A stretch of DNA of 15,771 nt from JACRBK01 sp964427955 (GTDB taxonomy: Bacteria; Chloroflexota; Anaerolineae; Aggregatilineales; Aggregatilineaceae): positions 1 to 15,771 of the forward strand of contig CAYRWY010000095.1 of the NCBI GenBank assembly GCA_964427955.1, given 5' to 3'. This document shows positions 14,148 through 15,771 of the stretch, in pieces. The notes below the pieces were generated by a model. That model was given only the letters and a program-made list of their open reading frames with translations. It was not told the origin of the DNA and made no database searches. A program made the translations under genes and the position numbers. Positions within the stretch are counted from its first letter, which is position 1. Each line of letters begins with the position of its first letter.

Positions 14148-14176
14148 TTGGCGGATTCGGCAGATCGTTTTACGAT
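14148..14176 (+). promoter_or_regulatory. Promoter of the PNPOx-like gene
   Basis: TTGGCG (14148-14153), a 17-nt spacer and TACGAT (14171-14176) lie about 34 nt upstream of the start codon. GATCG (14163-14167) and CGATC (14173-14177) form an inverted repeat across the -10, a possible operator. Confidence 0.6.
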
Positions 14177-14209
14177 CAGGGCACGACGACTTTATCCAGG
14201 GGAGGACCA

Positions 14210-14779
14210 ATGGCCAAAGTACACGACAGCATCACGGCTGAGATCAGGGCGTTCATCGACCACCAGCACCTGTTTTTCGTGAGCACCGCGCCGCTGGACC
14301 CCGCCGGGCACGTGAATCTCTCCCCGAAAGGGTTGGACTGCTTCCGTGTGCTCTCGCCTCAGCGCGTGGGCTATATGGACCTGATCGGCAGCGGCAACGA
14401 GACCTCGGCCCACCTCCTCGAAAACAGCCGGATCACGTTCATGTTTTGCGCGTTCGACGGTCCGCCCAACATCCTGCGGCTGTTTGGCACGGGGCACAGC
14501 GTCCTGCCCGGCGATCCGGAATGGGCCGCCCTGGCGCCGCATTTCACCCTGTACCCCAGCACCCGCCAGATCATCGTGGCCGACATCGCGCGCGTGCAGA
14601 CCTCGTGCGGGTTTGGCGTGCCGCTCTACGAGTACGCGGGCGAGCGCGATTTCCACTTCAAGTGGGCTGACAAGCGGGGCGAAGCCGGGCTGGCCGACTA
14701 TCAGCAGCAGAATAACCTGATCAGCATTGACGGGCTGCCTACCGCCCTGGCTCAGCGCAAGCCCGCTGCCGGGATGTGA
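14210..14779 (+). CDS. Pyridoxamine 5'-phosphate oxidase-like FMN-binding split-barrel protein
   Basis: The 189-residue protein fits the PNPOx-like split beta-barrel family. FFVSTAPLD (22-30) and HVNLSPKGLD (34-43) form the first strands. GSGNETSAHLLENSRITFMF (60-79) follows the pattern seen in these proteins at the FMN-contacting strand and helix, and RLFGTG (90-95) continues the barrel. SCGFGVPLYEY (132-142) marks the C-terminal part typical of this subgroup. Such proteins usually bind FMN or F420 and reduce or oxidise small molecules; substrates of this subgroup are not known to me, and it is not the biosynthetic PdxH. The ATG at 14210 has GGGGAGG at 14199-14205, spacing 4. It is divergent from recA and has its own promoter; nothing else links the two genes. 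Confidence 0.9.
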   Translation: MAKVHDSITAEIRAFIDHQHLFFVSTAPLDPAGHVNLSPKGLDCFRVLSPQRVGYMDLIGSGNETSAHLLENSRITFMFCAFDGPPNILRLFGTGHSVLPGDPEWAALAPHFTLYPSTRQIIVADIARVQTSCGFGVPLYEYAGERDFHFKWADKRGEAGLADYQQQNNLISIDGLPTALAQRKPAAGM

Positions 14780-14834
14780 CGCGGCGGTGTCCGTAGAGTT
14801 AATGCAAACTGCGATAACCATTATTTCATCATTG

Positions 14835-14843
14835 TGTTACAAT
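14835..14843 (+). promoter_or_regulatory. Possible extended -10 promoter of the PAS gene
   Basis: TG-T-TACAAT (14835-14843) is an extended -10 element in a locally A+T-rich stretch 35 nt upstream of the PAS-protein start codon. No good -35 is present, which extended -10 promoters tolerate. Confidence 0.45.
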
Positions 14844-14877
14844 GTTTGTATGTGCAATCGTGTCGCCAGGAGGGGGT

Positions 14878-15771
14878 ATGCTTTCTGCGTTCCTGACGGG
14901 CGCTTCCGGTGAATTGCAGGACCGGATTCGGCATGAACTGTCTCGTGCGGGCAGTGAGTGGGCGTTGTACCCGATCGAGACGGCGTCAGAGTTGGGCCGG
15001 GCGTTGCACGAAATGACCGCCGATGTAATCGTGGCCAACGACAGCGCGCCAGGGTGGGGTGCGGTGGACGTGCTGCGGCAGCTTCACCTCGAAAACTCCT
15101 ATCTGCCGTTGATCGCCCTTGTTCCACAAGACGACCTGGCGTATGCCCAGGCGTTGATCGCTGCCGGGATTCACGATGTCGTTCCGGACCAGGCGCTGGA
15201 TCGGCTCCCGCTCACCATGCTGCGCGAAGTGCTTCACCGCCAGTCCGGACATCACTCGGACAATGCGCGTTACTTGTTTGCCGAGAATCCGGTCCCGATG
15301 TGGATCTACGATCGCGCCACCCTCGAGATCCTGGATGTCAACGAGGCGGCTATCGTCAAGTATGGGTACAGGCGCGATGAATTTCTGTCGATGACGATCA
15401 AAGACCTGCGTCCGCCGGAACAGGTCGAGCGCCTGGTCAGCTACCTGGCGCAGCCCCGGTCCTCTCTGCGCAGTTCGGGGGGCTGGCAGCACCGGACCAG
15501 GAGCGGCGAGCTGCTCGACGTCGAGGTGATTTCTCATACCGTCCGCCTCGCCGGGCGCGACGCCGTCCTGGTTCATATCCACGATGTCACCGAGAGTAAG
15601 CGTGCCCGCGAGGCGCTGGCCATCAGCGAAAGCCAGTTTCGGGCTGTGTTCGAACAGGCCCCGGACGGAATCTTCATCTATATGCATGATGGCCCTTTTC
15701 TGAACGTCAATGCCTTGGGCTGCGAGATGCTGGGCTACACCCGCACTGAACTACTGAACCTGTTTATCAAA
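14878..15771 (+). CDS. PAS-domain signalling protein with pseudo-receiver N-terminus (partial, 3' end outside window)
   Basis: The frame is open from the ATG at 14878 to the end of the window, giving 298 residues without a stop. AGGAGG (14868-14873) lies 4 nt before the start. Residues 1-120 resemble a response-regulator receiver domain (ADVIVANDSAP at 48-58, then VDVLRQL at 63-69, PLIALV at 77-82), but the phospho-acceptor position holds Asn54 and the conserved C-terminal Lys is missing. Residues 130-240 are a PAS domain with a PAC end (HIHDVTESKRA at 233-243). A second PAS domain begins at about 252 (FRAVFEQAPDGIFI) and is cut by the window end. The missing part probably carries more PAS/GAF modules and a histidine kinase or GGDEF output, but this cannot be seen. 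The N-terminal domain is probably a protein-interaction module rather than a phosphorylation target. Confidence 0.85.
   Translation, partial: MLSAFLTGASGELQDRIRHELSRAGSEWALYPIETASELGRALHEMTADVIVANDSAPGWGAVDVLRQLHLENSYLPLIALVPQDDLAYAQALIAAGIHDVVPDQALDRLPLTMLREVLHRQSGHHSDNARYLFAENPVPMWIYDRATLEILDVNEAAIVKYGYRRDEFLSMTIKDLRPPEQVERLVSYLAQPRSSLRSSGGWQHRTRSGELLDVEVISHTVRLAGRDAVLVHIHDVTESKRAREALAISESQFRAVFEQAPDGIFIYMHDGPFLNVNALGCEMLGYTRTELLNLFIK

Overview
The window looks like chromosomal DNA of a high-G+C, free-living bacterium, most probably a member of the Chloroflexota (Anaerolineae-like). This is an inference from gene content and style: a BTAD-type transcriptional regulator with a STAND-like N-terminus, two full-length Rel-type (p)ppGpp enzymes in tandem, a single-domain VKOR with a membrane-anchored DsbA-like thioredoxin, a short two-S1-domain protein, and interspersed GTAGGGGC / CTCTCCAT palindromic repeats. 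No rRNA, tRNA, CRISPR array, transposase or integrase was seen.

Layout. 1-863: a lipoprotein gene (+), then a decayed repeat. 864-3242: a large TIR-domain membrane protein (+), visibly poorer in G+C than its surroundings, convergent with a small membrane-anchored protein (-, 3256-3678) carrying a conserved-looking WGKCHPTDC motif. 3771-5018: a BTAD regulator (-) with its own promoter and terminator. 5252-9627: two paralogous rel genes (-) separated by 2 nt, both with intact HD-hydrolase and synthetase residues. 9796-10290: a VKOR gene (+), divergent from rel, ending in a strong terminator. 10291-10972: the only long gene-free stretch; it holds a 257-bp imperfect palindrome with nested hairpins plus a decayed relative. 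10973-14019: three minus-strand genes, each with its own promoter: a two-S1-domain RNA-binding protein, a DsbA-like oxidoreductase and recA. 14210-14779: a PNPOx-like flavin split-barrel protein (+). 14878-15771: a PAS-domain signalling protein that runs off the window.

How the genes relate. Several touch stress physiology: the stringent response (rel pair), DNA damage (recA, with a LexA-like palindrome inside its promoter) and oxidative protein folding (VKOR re-oxidising the DsbA-like protein is the expected pairing, although they are separate transcription units). Most genes appear to be individually transcribed; the rel pair is the only clear operon.

The best candidate for something undescribed is the TIR protein. 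I read it as TIR, six membrane helices, a second TIR-like cytosolic domain, one helix, an extracytoplasmic domain and three helices, a topology that fits the positive-inside rule throughout. No partner gene adjoins it, so an immune or signalling role is inference only.
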